Shown piece after piece: positions 24,196 through 32,706 of a DNA stretch of 53,951 nt (positions within the stretch are counted from its first letter, which is position 1; every line of letters begins with the position of its first letter). Source of the stretch: Streptomyces sp. Ru72 (GTDB taxonomy: Bacteria > Actinomycetota > Actinomycetes > Streptomycetales > Streptomycetaceae). Location: the NCBI RefSeq assembly GCF_002920635.1, contig NZ_PQSR01000048.1, forward strand, positions 1-53,951, in the 5' to 3' direction. The translations under genes and the position numbers were made by a program. Below the pieces are notes generated by a model. It ran no database searches. It saw only the letters and a list, made by a program, of their open reading frames with translations, and was not told the DNA's origin.

Positions 24196-24966
24196 CTAAC
24201 CGATCGAGAAGGTGGCATCGGGAGCGGCGTAGTCGACGGGACCGTCGAACCGCGCCGAGGCACGCGCCACCGCTTGCTGCGGCGTGAGGAAGCGGCCGAC
24301 GTGCGTGACGATCAGTCGGCCAGCTCCGGCCGTGCCGGCTGTGTCGCCGGCGTCCTCGGGCGTGTGGTGCACCTGTTCGCCCTCGACTGGTGCCTGTGCG
24401 CTCTCGGCTTCGCACAACAGCACGTCGCATCCCTCGGCCAGTTCCGTGAGGCTCGGGCACGGTGCCGTGTCCCCGGAGTACACCAGCGACTTGCCCGCCG
24501 CCTCGATGCGCACGGCGAAGGCCGGAATGCCGTGCGACACCACCCGGCTGGTCAGTCGGAGCGAGCCAACGGCCGCCTGATGCCGGTCATGCAATTCGGT
24601 GACCGCGAAGGCGGATTCGATCGGGCTGCGCGCCGGAGTGTTGGTGAGGAAATTGGCCAGCCGGTCGGCGATTCCAGGCGGACCGTAGAGAGGGATCGGC
24701 GCTGCGAGGTGGATGTCCGCGTACAGGACGCCGTAGTACGCGGTGAGTAGGTCCGCGCTGTGATCGGCGTGCAGATGCGAGATCCAGATCGCATCGAGCT
24801 CATCCAGCCGCACATGACGCTGGAGGGGGCCGAGCGTCCCGCTGCCGGCGTCCACCCAGATACGGGTGTCCCCGCTCGACACCAGATAGCCGGAGCACGG
24901 ATTGTCCACACTCGGGTAAGGCGTCGCGCAGCCCAGGACCGTGAGGTGAAGAAGCTCGTCGCTCAT
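24196..24966 (-). CDS. MBL-fold metallo-hydrolase, 256 aa
   Basis: An intact metallo-beta-lactamase-fold enzyme related to RNase Z/phosphodiesterase-like hydrolases. The N terminus LHLTVLGCATPYPSVDNPCS is typical. The dinuclear metal motif HLHADH occupies residues 64-69; further ligands are probably the His in VVSHGIPAFAV and the Asp in LVYSGDTAPCPSL, and the last His in VTHVGRF. Start at ATG 24964-24966. It abuts the FAH/MBL relics, which are not its own upstream part. Substrate is unknown; tRNA processing is unlikely because the exosite arm is absent. Confidence 0.88.
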   Translation of the reverse strand: MSDELLHLTVLGCATPYPSVDNPCSGYLVSSGDTRIWVDAGSGTLGPLQRHVRLDELDAIWISHLHADHSADLLTAYYGVLYADIHLAAPIPLYGPPGIADRLANFLTNTPARSPIESAFAVTELHDRHQAAVGSLRLTSRVVSHGIPAFAVRIEAAGKSLVYSGDTAPCPSLTELAEGCDVLLCEAESAQAPVEGEQVHHTPEDAGDTAGTAGAGRLIVTHVGRFLTPQQAVARASARFDGPVDYAAPDATFSIG

Positions 24967-25050
24967 CCCGAGATCCTAGAACGCACGGTCCACACGTCTT
25001 GACGATCACTCCACGGCTACTCAGCCTCGGAACAGTCGTGGTATGCGCTG

Positions 25051-25188
25051 GTGCGGGACTCCTCCGCGATCCACACGGCGGAGTCGAGGTACTACGGCAG
25101 ACGCATGCTGGTCGGGTGCTCGCGCGAGCACCTCGCGGAGCTCATCGAGCGGTCCAAGCGCCGCCCGTTCACGAACGCCGAACCATAA
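25051..25188 (+). pseudogene. Unidentified small open frame, probable C-terminal gene fragment
   Basis: The frame from GTG 25051 encodes VRDSSAIHTAESRYYGRRML and VGCSREHLAELIERSKRRPF TNAEP. It looks like genuine protein (helix with a Glu/Arg pattern), but the frame has only one plausible start and lies between a hydrolase and IS5 debris. I do not recognise the family. Confidence 0.3.
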
Positions 25189-25311
25189 GCCGGGAAGATC
25201 GCCCGCGTGCCGCGGTGGCATCCCGAGGGAGTCACGGTCGTCGCCCGGGCCGTCGCCCCGCCAGGCTCCGGCTGCGGCGCGGCTGGGCTGGTCGCCGCGT
25301 GGGCTGCGGTC

Positions 25312-25719
25312 TCATCGGGAGTTGCTGCGGCGGGCGTAGGCGCGGGCGGCGCGGGCGCGGTCGCCGCCGCACGGGGCCTTGGTGACGCAGCCGTCGACGG
25401 ACATCTCGGACAGCTCCAGGCCGATCATGCGGTCGTAAGCCTGGAGCGCGAGAGCGTGGACGGCCTCGGAAATACCTTGTTCCGCCCACTCGTTGAGTCT
25501 TCGACGGATGGTGTGGTCCGAGCATCCGGGGCTGGAGAGACCCTCGTAGCCCGAGCCGTGGACCAGCGCGAGCACCACATACTCGAACACGGTCCGGTCG
25601 GGGACCCTACGGCGGTGGCAGCCGAGCGGGTGGTTCAGAGCGAACTCCGATCGTGTGGGCAGGAGCTCGGCAAATTGGTCCCAGAGGGGTTCGAACAGGC
25701 AAGATGGCAGCGCGGGCAC
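25312..25719 (-). pseudogene. IS5-family transposase, N-terminal half
   Basis: From ATG at 25717-25719 the protein reads MPALPSCLFEPLWDQFAELL, HPLGCHRRRVPDRTVFEYVV, LALVHGSGYEGLSS and CSDHTIRRRLNEWAEQGISE, ending in MSVDGCVTKAPCGGDRARAA. VDGCxTKAPCGG contains the first catalytic Asp. After CGGDRA the reading frame departs from the family and stops, and the catalytic C-terminal half is gone. The remaining 130 bp toward 25190 resembles nothing clear. Confidence 0.75.
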
Positions 25720-25840
25720 GGCTGTCCTTCGTGATCACTGAGAAGCGATTCCCAAACCGAGGGACACGGCTGACCCCCGAACTTTCGTGTACATCAGGCT
25801 CGGCGGTGCCGAGGTCGCCCAGACCTCGGCGGATGGTGCG

Positions 25841-27292
25841 TCAGGAGTTGTCTGAGTCTTGGCCTTCGGGGTCAGCTCGGCGCGGCAGCAGGAGGCAGAG
25901 CGGCACCGCTGCGGCGGTGAACGCGGCGGCCCACCAGAAGGCGTCGCCGAATCCCGAGGCCAGGGCGGCCCGGGTGTGGGTGCTGGCGGTGGCGTGCTGC
26001 AGGATCATGACGAGGATCGCGGTGCCGATGGAGCCGCCGATCTGCTGGGCGACGCGGCTGATGCTGGAGGCGGCCGGGATCTCCTGGCGTCGCAGTCCGA
26101 CGAAGGCGCCGCCCATCAAGGCGATCATGGCCGCGCCCAGCCCGAGGCCGCGGACGAACAGCGCGGCCATCAGCATGGTGTTGTCCATGGTGGCAGTGAC
26201 GAAGCCGAACGGCACGGTGGCTGCGAAGGTGACGGCGAAGGCGATGACGGCGACCGGACGCGCCCCGATGCGGTCCATGTACTTGCCGGCCAGCGAACGG
26301 GACAACAAGGTGCCCACACCCTGCGGGATGAGCAGCATCGCGGCGCCCAGAGCGGATTCACCCCGGACCTGCTGCCAGTACAGCGGCATGAGCAGCATGG
26401 CCCCGTAGAGGGCGGCTCCGGCCAGTAGCAGCAGCGCCGTGGACGAGGCCAGGGTCCGGTGGCGGAGCAGGCGGATGTCGAGCAGAGCGTCGGCTCCGCG
26501 CCGAAGGGCCCAGGCGAGGTAGCCGGTGAGCAGGACGACTCCAGCGAGCAGGGGCAGCCCGGCCTTGATGCCGATGTACCAGTCGGGTCCGCCGAGCTGC
26601 GTCAGGCCGTAGATGACGGCGGCGATGCCGGGCGAGAGCAGGAGCACGCCCACGAGGTCCAGGCGGGGGCCGGTCCCGGGGCGAGGCCCGTCTTTGGGCA
26701 GGTTGCGCCAGGCCAGGTAGCTGCCGACGAGGCAGAAGGGGATGTTGAACAGGAAGATCCAGCGCCAGTCGCCCAGGTGCAGGATGACGCCGCCGATCAC
26801 CGGGCCGATGACCGGGCCCAGGGCGGTGGGCACGGTGATCAGCGACATGACCTTGCCGATGTTGCGGCCCCCGGCGGCCTGCATGGCCAGCGTGGCCATC
26901 AGCACCATCATGATGCCGCCGCCGATGCCCTGGAGAACGCGGAATGCGATCAGGCTCGGGGCGTTCCACGCCGCGGCGCACAGCATCGATCCGGCGAAGA
27001 ACAGGCCAAGGGCGAGGATCCACAGCCGCTTGCCGCCCAGGACCGACTGGGCCCAGCCGACGGTCGGCATCGTGGCGGACAGGGCCAGCAGGTAGGCGGT
27101 GGTCACCCACTGGATGGTGGCAAGCGAGGTGTGCAGTTGCCCGGCGAGGCTGTCGATGGCGACGCTCATGATCGTGGTGTCGAAGATGACGGCGAGCGCG
27201 CCGACGATCAACGTGTAGGTCAGGCGCCGCAAGGCCGGGTCGACCCGGTTGGAGCCGGGGATGGGTGGTGACTGGGTACCGCTGGCGCTCAT
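25841..27292 (-). CDS. DHA2-family MFS multidrug exporter, 483 aa
   Basis: A 14-helix EmrB/QacA-type exporter: IFDTTIMSVAIDSLAGQL in helix 1, TIQWVTTAYLLALSATMPTV in helix 2, a VGWAQSVLGGKRLWILALGL loop in place of motif A, FRVLQGIGGGIMMVLMATLA as the motif C-type helix 5, and LGPVIGPVIGGVILHLGDWRW. ATG at 27290-27292 behind a GGGGGGC ribosome-binding sequence. It is divergent from a TetR gene with two matching operators in the 95-bp gap, so its regulation is well supported. Drug or metabolite efflux, energised by protons, is the family role; the substrate is unknown. Confidence 0.92.
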   Translation of the reverse strand: MSASGTQSPPIPGSNRVDPALRRLTYTLIVGALAVIFDTTIMSVAIDSLAGQLHTSLATIQWVTTAYLLALSATMPTVGWAQSVLGGKRLWILALGLFFAGSMLCAAAWNAPSLIAFRVLQGIGGGIMMVLMATLAMQAAGGRNIGKVMSLITVPTALGPVIGPVIGGVILHLGDWRWIFLFNIPFCLVGSYLAWRNLPKDGPRPGTGPRLDLVGVLLLSPGIAAVIYGLTQLGGPDWYIGIKAGLPLLAGVVLLTGYLAWALRRGADALLDIRLLRHRTLASSTALLLLAGAALYGAMLLMPLYWQQVRGESALGAAMLLIPQGVGTLLSRSLAGKYMDRIGARPVAVIAFAVTFAATVPFGFVTATMDNTMLMAALFVRGLGLGAAMIALMGGAFVGLRRQEIPAASSISRVAQQIGGSIGTAILVMILQHATASTHTRAALASGFGDAFWWAAAFTAAAVPLCLLLPRRADPEGQDSDNS

Positions 27293-27304
27293 GGACGCCC
27301 CCCT

Positions 27305-27326
27305 TAAGATAATGTGCTCTATCTTA
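27305..27326. promoter_or_regulatory. TetR operator copy 1, TAAGATA-N8-TATCTTA
   Basis: A perfect 7-bp inverted repeat with an 8-nt spacer, 12 bp upstream of the exporter ATG. The same arrangement recurs at 27352-27373. AT-rich and unlike its surroundings. Confidence 0.75.
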
Positions 27327-27334
27327 CGGGCCTC

Positions 27335-27352
27335 AGGTTAGGGCGCTAACCT
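27335..27352. promoter_or_regulatory. Central palindrome AGGTTAG-N4-CTAACCT
   Basis: A perfect 7-bp inverted repeat with a 4-nt spacer, placed between the two TAAGATA operators. It may be a third protein-binding site or part of overlapping divergent promoters; its arms do not match the other two sites. Confidence 0.5.
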
Positions 27353-27373
27353 AAGATAGGCAAATCTATCTAA
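27352..27373. promoter_or_regulatory. TetR operator copy 2, TAAGATA-N8-TATCTAA
   Basis: Same architecture as copy 1 with one mismatch in the right arm; it ends 14 bp before the TetR ATG and partly overlaps its ribosome-binding site, which fits autoregulation. Confidence 0.7.
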
Positions 27374-27387
27374 CTGGAGGAGCGACG

Positions 27388-27957
27388 ATGCCCGAACGGC
27401 GCCGCGGAGCGGCCCTGGAGAATGCGCTGCTAGACGCGGCCTGGGACGAGCTCACGGCCACCGGCTACGCCAGGTTCACCATGGACGCCGTCGTCAAACG
27501 CGCCGGCACCAGCCCCCCGGTCCTCTACCGCCGATGGCCCGACCGCGACGCACTCGTCCGGGCGACCCTCGTCCACATCCTGCACAAGAACGTCCTGGCC
27601 GTTCCCGACACCGGAAGCCTGCGCGAGGACGTCCTGACCCTCATGCGGGAGATCAACGCCACCCGCGTCCAGCTCGTCACCGTCATGAGCGTGTACCTGG
27701 CCGACTACCACCAGGCGACCGGGACCAGCCCCAGCGAACTGCTCGATCCCTCCGAGACCGGCCGCAAACAAGCCATCGACACGATCTACCATCGTGCCGT
27801 CGACCGCGGGGAAGTCAAGGCGGAGCACCTCACCGAACGCATCAAGACCCTGCCCTTCGACCTGCTTCGCCACGAGTTCCTGACGACCTTCGCCGCCGTA
27901 CCCGACCAGGTTCTCGAAGAGATCGTCGACACGCTCTTCCTCCCCCTGGTGCGTTGA
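27388..27957 (+). CDS. TetR-family transcriptional repressor, 189 aa
   Basis: N-terminal TetR domain: ALLDAAWDELTATGYARFTM, DAVVKRAGTSPPVLYRRWPD (helix-turn-helix, YRRWPD motif) and RDALVRATLV. The ligand domain (TetR_C_16-like in length) follows, with VPDTGSLREDVLTLMREINA and a C-terminal helix ending VLEEIVDTLFLPLV. GGAGG lies 6 nt before ATG 27388. Its gene and the divergent DHA2 exporter share two copies of one operator, indicating a self-contained efflux switch. Confidence 0.92.
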   Translation: MPERRRGAALENALLDAAWDELTATGYARFTMDAVVKRAGTSPPVLYRRWPDRDALVRATLVHILHKNVLAVPDTGSLREDVLTLMREINATRVQLVTVMSVYLADYHQATGTSPSELLDPSETGRKQAIDTIYHRAVDRGEVKAEHLTERIKTLPFDLLRHEFLTTFAAVPDQVLEEIVDTLFLPLVR

Positions 27958-28558
27958 CAAGCGATTACCAAAGCGAAGGGAGGGTCCCGTTCTCCCTGGC
28001 CAGACGTCTGTCCGCCACTCGGCCGGCATGCTCGGAGCACTGTGTCGGTTCGGGGTTGCGGTCGGGTTCGTCGGCGGTGTTGCCGAGCTTCCGTGCCCGT
28101 TCTGCCGTCCGGGCCACCTCCCCAGCGCCTATTGCCGGTCGGTCTAAGCCCGAATCGGCAAGCCCACCACTGGGCATCGGTGCCGCCGAACGGAGCAATG
28201 AACTCCCAATCAGCATCAGTCAGTTACGCACGCGTCACACCCACAGTTCTACCGGGCCCCGAACCCGCACGGGTCTGCAACCCGATAGATGTGGGGTCTC
28301 GCCGCTCGTGACATGCCGATCTTGCGTGACCTGGGCGTTCTTGGCTGTCCCACGTCCTTGTCACCCATGATCAGTCTCAAATCCGTGGCATTTCTTCGCG
28401 AGGGCGAGGTCGACATCAGGCGGCTGCCCGAGTCGGCCGAGTACACCACACGCTGAGCCCCGAGCACGAGGCTGCCGGCGAGCCCAGATCGCGCACCGAT
28501 GAGTTTCCCGCGCCGCGCTGGTCTATACGCCGGACACCCACGGACGGAAGGCTGGGCC
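27958..28558. other. 600-bp stretch with no intact gene, containing a scrap of an IS5 transposase
   Basis: On the minus strand around 28185-28225 the text LTDADWEFIAPF matches the N terminus of an IS5-type transposase, followed at once by unrelated sequence. Near 28367-28455 a short plus-strand frame (MISLKSVAFLREGEVDIRRL) could be a gene end. Everything else is without family resemblance. Confidence 0.4.
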
Positions 28559-29125
28559 ATGCGGAAACTGATCTACGGCATGAACCTGACCCTGGACGGC
28601 TACATCGCCGCGGCCGGCGACGACATCGGCTGGAGCGGACCTCCGAGCCACGAGCTGTTCCAGTGGTGGCTCCACCACGAGCAGGCGAGTGGCCTGTCGC
28701 TGTATGGGCGCAAGCTCTGGGAGACGATGAGTTCCTACTGGCCGACCGGCGACCAGCAGCCCAACGCCACCCCGGCGGAGATCGAGTTCGCGCGGAACTG
28801 GCGGGACACGCCGAAGGTGGTGTTCTCCTCGACGATCGACAAGGTCGACTGGAACACCCGCCTGGTCACCGGCGACGCGATCGCTGAGATCAGCCGGCTC
28901 AAGGCCGAGGACGGCGGCCCAATGAACATCGGCGGCGCAACGCTTGCCGGGGCGGCCATGCGCGCCGGGCTGATCGACGAGTACGCGATCGCCACCCATC
29001 CGGTCCTGGTGGGCTGCGGCACGCCGTTCTTCACCGCGCTGGACAGCTGGGTGAACCTGAACCTGGTGGAGACGCGGACGTTTCCCGGCGGCGTGGTCCT
29101 GACCAGGTACGAGACGAGGCGCTGA
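28559..29125 (+). CDS. Dihydrofolate-reductase-like (RibD C-terminal domain) protein, 188 aa
   Basis: MRKLIYGMNLTLDGYIAAAG at the N terminus is the standard start of the RibD_C/DHFR-like reductase family in actinomycetes (x-S/N-LDGYIA). The middle part has LYGRKLWETMSSYWPTG, KVVFSSTIDKVDWNTRLVTG, and the NADPH-binding-type segment GPMNIGGATLAGAAMRAGLI. The C terminus HPVLVGCGTPFFTALDSWVN also fits. ATG at 28559 was chosen because conservation begins there. It may reduce a small folded substrate; despite the family name it is not the folate enzyme of central metabolism. Confidence 0.88.
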   Translation: MRKLIYGMNLTLDGYIAAAGDDIGWSGPPSHELFQWWLHHEQASGLSLYGRKLWETMSSYWPTGDQQPNATPAEIEFARNWRDTPKVVFSSTIDKVDWNTRLVTGDAIAEISRLKAEDGGPMNIGGATLAGAAMRAGLIDEYAIATHPVLVGCGTPFFTALDSWVNLNLVETRTFPGGVVLTRYETRR

Positions 29126-29164
29126 GCAGCAGCACCCGACACGCTTTAGTCTCACGGTGATGTC

Positions 29165-29724
29165 GTAGACGAAATCGTGCGTGCCCACCAGCACGCGGCC
29201 GGGGCCCGCAAAAAGGGGCCCCGGCCGGCGAACCGGACCACCGCGCCCTCGGCCGGTACCGCTGCGGACTGACCGCGAAGATCCATCTTGCTGCGGACGG
29301 CCGGTGCCGCCCCCTGGCGTTCGCCCTGACCGCTGGACAGGCCGGTGACGCGCCCGCCTTCACCGACGTGATGGCGCGGCTGCGCGTTCCTCGTCGTCGT
29401 GGACGGCCTGGCACTACGCCGGATGTGGTCCTGGCCGATAAGGCGTACTCCTCGCGCGCCATCCGCCGGTACCTGCGCAAGAGGGGCATCCGGGCGGTGA
29501 TTCCCGTTCCTGCGGACCAGCGCGGTCACCGGCTACGGCGGGGCAGTCGTCGCGGCAGGCCGCCTGCCTTCGAGCGCGAGGCGTACAAACGGCGCAACAC
29601 CGTCGAGCGGTGCATCAACCGCTTAAAGCAGTGGCGCGGCATCGCCACCCGCTACGAGAAGACGGCAACCGTCTACCTGGCCGGACTTCACATCGCAGGC
29701 ATCTTCCTCTGGTCCGCGAGATGA
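29165..29724 (+). pseudogene. IS5-family transposase, C-terminal two thirds, frameshifted
   Basis: The first part reads AHQHAAGARKKGP, then after frame changes KIHLAADGRCRPLAFALTAG and QAGDAPAFTDVMARLRVPRR, and an uninterrupted run with DVVLADKAYSSRAIRRYLRK (second catalytic Asp), KRRNTVERCINRLKQWRGIA (catalytic Glu) and YLAGLHIAGIFLWSAR with TGA at the end. The N-terminal DNA-binding part and first Asp are missing, and the stretch around 29200-29275 is out of frame. Confidence 0.78.
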
Positions 29725-29732
29725 GGCCGGCG

Positions 29733-30203
29733 CTACGGCGAGGCCATCTCATCCAAGCATGATCGCAACTGCCCCTGAAGGAACGGGACGGCCCCGGCGT
29801 CGCAAGCCATGACAATCGTGAGCCTGCCGAGCTCGATACCCTCGGGCCGTTGTGTGAAGGACCAGTGTTGTCCTGCCCGCAGCAAGGTCTTGAAGAGCAG
29901 CCGTCGTCCAGAGGTGTTGCTTGGTAGAGCTTCATCCGCGGCCTTGAAGATCAGTACGTGGTGGTCAGCAGAGAGCCACTTCAGATCACGCAGACAGTCG
30001 GAGAGCGCATCCCAGTTCCACCCGAAGTAATCAGGCAGCCTGAGCCCGTCGTAGAACTGCCGAAATGCTGCATCCGTGTCGCGCATCTCCCGCCCGTCGA
30101 GACGCGCCACGTACGTCTTGCCCGTCACGGGAAGCAGGCGATCAACAGGCAGAGCACCTTGCTCCGGAATTACGTGCAGCCACGGCACGCTGTGCAACTC
30201 CAC
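29733..30203 (-). CDS. Barstar-family (ribonuclease inhibitor) protein, 156 aa
   Basis: The core YVARLDGREMRDTDAAFRQF, RLPDYFGWNWDALSDCLRDL contains the barstar signature: Asp/Tyr-Phe-Gly-x-N-W-D-A-L-x-D-x-L-x-D, the helix-loop that plugs the active site of barnase-type RNases. The WLSADHHVLIFKAADEAL strand follows. About 30 residues longer than Bacillus barstar at the N terminus and with a C-terminal extension. GTG start at 30201-30203. No barnase/RNase gene lies next to it, so it is an orphan inhibitor, possibly protecting against an RNase toxin encoded elsewhere or from competitors. Confidence 0.85.
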   Translation of the reverse strand: MELHSVPWLHVIPEQGALPVDRLLPVTGKTYVARLDGREMRDTDAAFRQFYDGLRLPDYFGWNWDALSDCLRDLKWLSADHHVLIFKAADEALPSNTSGRRLLFKTLLRAGQHWSFTQRPEGIELGRLTIVMACDAGAVPFLQGQLRSCLDEMASP

Positions 30204-30283
30204 CCTCCCTCCCGTAAACCAGGTCGCCGGTCACCGTCAACGCCGCTAGCGATGGCTGCAAAGTCTAGATCCAAACGAATCCC

Positions 30284-31211
30284 CTAGCTGTATGAGGGCT
30301 CGACGTCGGTGACGCTCTCGCGGAGGCGTGCTGCTGGCGGCTTTCCGGCGGCAGCACTATGCGGCCGGTGGTAGTTGTAGTGGATGTTCCACACTGCGAT
30401 CGCGGCTGACCGGGCGTCCTCGCTGGTGAACTCGCGGGGGTAGAGGACTTTCTCGGCCATGATGCGCTGGTAGCGATCCACCTTCCCGTTGTGCCGAGGT
30501 GTGTAAGGCTTGGTTCTCTGATGCCGGGTGCCTTGCCCGACAATGCGGGCGAAATCGCCGGAGCGGTAGCAAGCGCCATTGCCGGTGACGACCCGGTGGA
30601 TGTGGTTGATGCCGTGGGCGGCGAACCAGACCTTCACCCGGGCGAGGAAAGCAGCAGCCGTCGCGCCCTTCTCATCGCCCAGCGGTTCTGTGTAGGCGAG
30701 CCGTGAGAGACCATTGACGACGGAGTGCAGGTAGACGTAGCCACGCTTTGCCCCGGCCTGGCCGACCTTCTTCACATCCAGGTCACCATGTGTCCGGGCC
30801 AGCGGGCAGTGATCTTCCCCCGCTTCCGGTTGTTCTCACCGCCTGGGTCGATGAAGCGGCGTTTGCCGAGGCCGAGCCGGGTCAGGTGTCGGCTGACAGT
30901 TCTCCGGTCGATCACAAAACCGATACTGACAAGTTCGTCGGTGATCCGTTGCGCCGGACCACTTGTGCTCGCGGCGCCAGGACTCGATCTGCTCGATGAC
31001 CCATGCTGGACTCGCGTTCGGACTCCGCTGCGGACTCGACGGCCGGTCTGCAATCCGGCATCACCGTGTAGCCGCCAGCGATTTACCCACTTGCTGGCGC
31101 ATGGGCGAGAGATACCCATTTCAGCGGCGATGTGGGCGATGGGACGTGTCTGGCACCGCTGCACGAGCCGCCACGGCCCTCGACGCTCAGGGGCGCATTC
31201 GCGTGGGGCAC
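30284..31211 (-). pseudogene. IS481-family transposase, multiply frameshifted
   Basis: Almost the full length is present in three frames: MPHANAPLSVEGR, then RLVQRCQTRPIAHIAAEMGI and SRPCASKWVNRWRLHGDAGL, DRPSSPQRSPNASPAWVIEQ and IESWRREHKWS, RITDELVSIGFVIDRRTVSR, IDPGGENNRKRGKITARWPG, then DVKKVGQ, YVYLHSVVNGLSRLAYTEPL, RVVTGNGACYRSGDFARIVG and NGKVDRYQRIMAEKVLYPRE. At least four frame changes (near 31170, 31050, 30950 and 30785) inactivate it. VTGNGACY replaces the family TDNGxCY motif, so the second catalytic Asp is also mutated. Confidence 0.85.
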
Positions 31212-31282
31212 TCGTCGTCCTCTCGAAGTCAGTCGACGGCAGGCGCGACACCTATCGTGCGCGCCTGCCGCATTGCGGCCTT

Positions 31283-31648
31283 TCAGTCCCGCGGTGCGAC
31301 GCGGATACGGTTCCCGTCAGGATCGGCTGCGAGGAAGGTCAGCCCGAACCCCACATCATGAGGCTCGCGCAGGATCGTGACCCCCTTGGACTTCCACTGC
31401 TCAAAGGTCGCGTTGATCTCGTCGGGCCCACCGTCGATGGCCAGGCAAACCTCACTGGTGCGCGGAACGTCCGGTGACAGATCCTCGAACTGGCCAGACC
31501 ACAGACCGAGGTCAGCGCCTGGACCGAGGTCGAAGGTGATGTATCCCGGAGTCTCGAACGAGGGGCTAATGCCGAGGAGGTCGCCGTAGAAACGAGCTGC
31601 GGCGGGAGCGTCGTTCACGTAGAGGATGGACACGACGGATGTGGTCAT
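31283..31648 (-). CDS. VOC-family (glyoxalase-like) protein, 121 aa
   Basis: VVSILYVNDAPAAARFYGDL followed by LGISPSFETPGYITFDLGPG and the C-terminal FGLTFLAADPDGNRIRVAPRD are classic for VOC proteins (FY-x-D-LLG and DPDGNRI motifs). Length is that of a single-module subunit. ATG at 31646-31648. It is divergent from the WYL-domain regulator (92-bp gap), and this pair of small VOC plus WYL/YafY-type regulator recurs in actinomycetes, so the regulator probably controls it. Confidence 0.9.
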   Translation of the reverse strand: MTTSVVSILYVNDAPAAARFYGDLLGISPSFETPGYITFDLGPGADLGLWSGQFEDLSPDVPRTSEVCLAIDGGPDEINATFEQWKSKGVTILREPHDVGFGLTFLAADPDGNRIRVAPRD

Positions 31649-31740
31649 GGTTGTCCCTTCTCACAGGTCGTAGGTACGCATCCACCAGTCTGACCGGGAT
31701 ATGCGCCGCATCGTGTCGCAATTCCTGAAAAGATCGGTGT

Positions 31741-32706
31741 GTGACCCCAGATCGCTTCTTCACCCTGATGCTGCTCCTCAAGTCGAGGGATGCCGTGACC
31801 ACACAGGAACTCGCCTCAGCGCTCGGGGTATCCCTTCGAACCATCACCCGGGACCTGAACTGGCTCCGCGACGCCGGACTGCCGGTGACCGCACACCGGG
31901 GCCGCCTCGGAGGCGTGACCATGCTTCCCGGGTCCGGGCTCGACCTCACGCGACTCACACCGGGCGAGCGTGATCAACTGTCGCTCACCGGGCTGGATGA
32001 GAAGCAACGTGCGGAGCTCAACGCATCGGTCGAAAGCCGGCGCGCGCTCTCCAAGATCGCCGCCACACAGCCACGTCGAGTTCATGAGCTCCTGCCGCTC
32101 ACCGACGTAGTGCACGTGGACAGCCGTCCCTGGCATCAGGCACCAGCCTCCGGCACGACTCCGGCTTCGCTGATCGGCGCAGTGCGGCGAGGTCGCCGGC
32201 TACGGATCGAGTACGACAGCCCACGCGAGTCATGCCCACGCGACCTGGTCGTGGATCCCTACGGGCTGTTCGCCAAGGCCGGCATCTGGTACCTCGTCGC
32301 CGACCGTGCCCGAGTGCCACGGATGTACCGACTCGAACGCATCACGACATGGAAAGAAGTCGACCAGCCACGACGGATCCGCGAGAACCAGACCCTGGCC
32401 ACCGTCGCTGCAGCGCTCATTGATCAGTGGGAACACAACCACGCGATAGAGGTCAGCGCCACCATCGACCAGACCCAGATCGAGCGAGCGCAACGGATCT
32501 TCGGCCTACGGCTCGTCCGGGACGACCATGAAGTATCCGCCACCGGCCACAAGGTAACAATCCGCTTCCTGCATCTGGAGGACGTGCGAGCACTACTGCC
32601 GTTCGGAAGCGCCATCACTGTGCACGGCCCCACCGAAGCCAGGGCTCACCTTCGCGACCTCGCCACCAATCTTGCCCACCACTATGCGCCGTCACCAACG
32701 TCCTGA
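31741..32706 (+). CDS. HTH/WYL-domain transcriptional regulator (YafY-like), 321 aa
   Basis: N-terminal winged helix: FFTLMLLLKSRDAVTTQELA, SALGVSLRTITRDLNWLRDA, GLPVTAHRGRLGGVTMLPG. The WYL domain follows, with RRGRRLRIEYDSPRESCPRD, VVDPYGLFAKAGIWYLVADR (the W-Y-L triad) and RVPRMYRLERITTWKEVDQP, then a WCX-like C-terminal domain. The start is GTG at 31741. WYL regulators bind small ligands or nucleic acid and often control divergent genes; here the VOC gene. No operator was identified with certainty. Confidence 0.9.
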   Translation: MTPDRFFTLMLLLKSRDAVTTQELASALGVSLRTITRDLNWLRDAGLPVTAHRGRLGGVTMLPGSGLDLTRLTPGERDQLSLTGLDEKQRAELNASVESRRALSKIAATQPRRVHELLPLTDVVHVDSRPWHQAPASGTTPASLIGAVRRGRRLRIEYDSPRESCPRDLVVDPYGLFAKAGIWYLVADRARVPRMYRLERITTWKEVDQPRRIRENQTLATVAAALIDQWEHNHAIEVSATIDQTQIERAQRIFGLRLVRDDHEVSATGHKVTIRFLHLEDVRALLPFGSAITVHGPTEARAHLRDLATNLAHHYAPSPTS

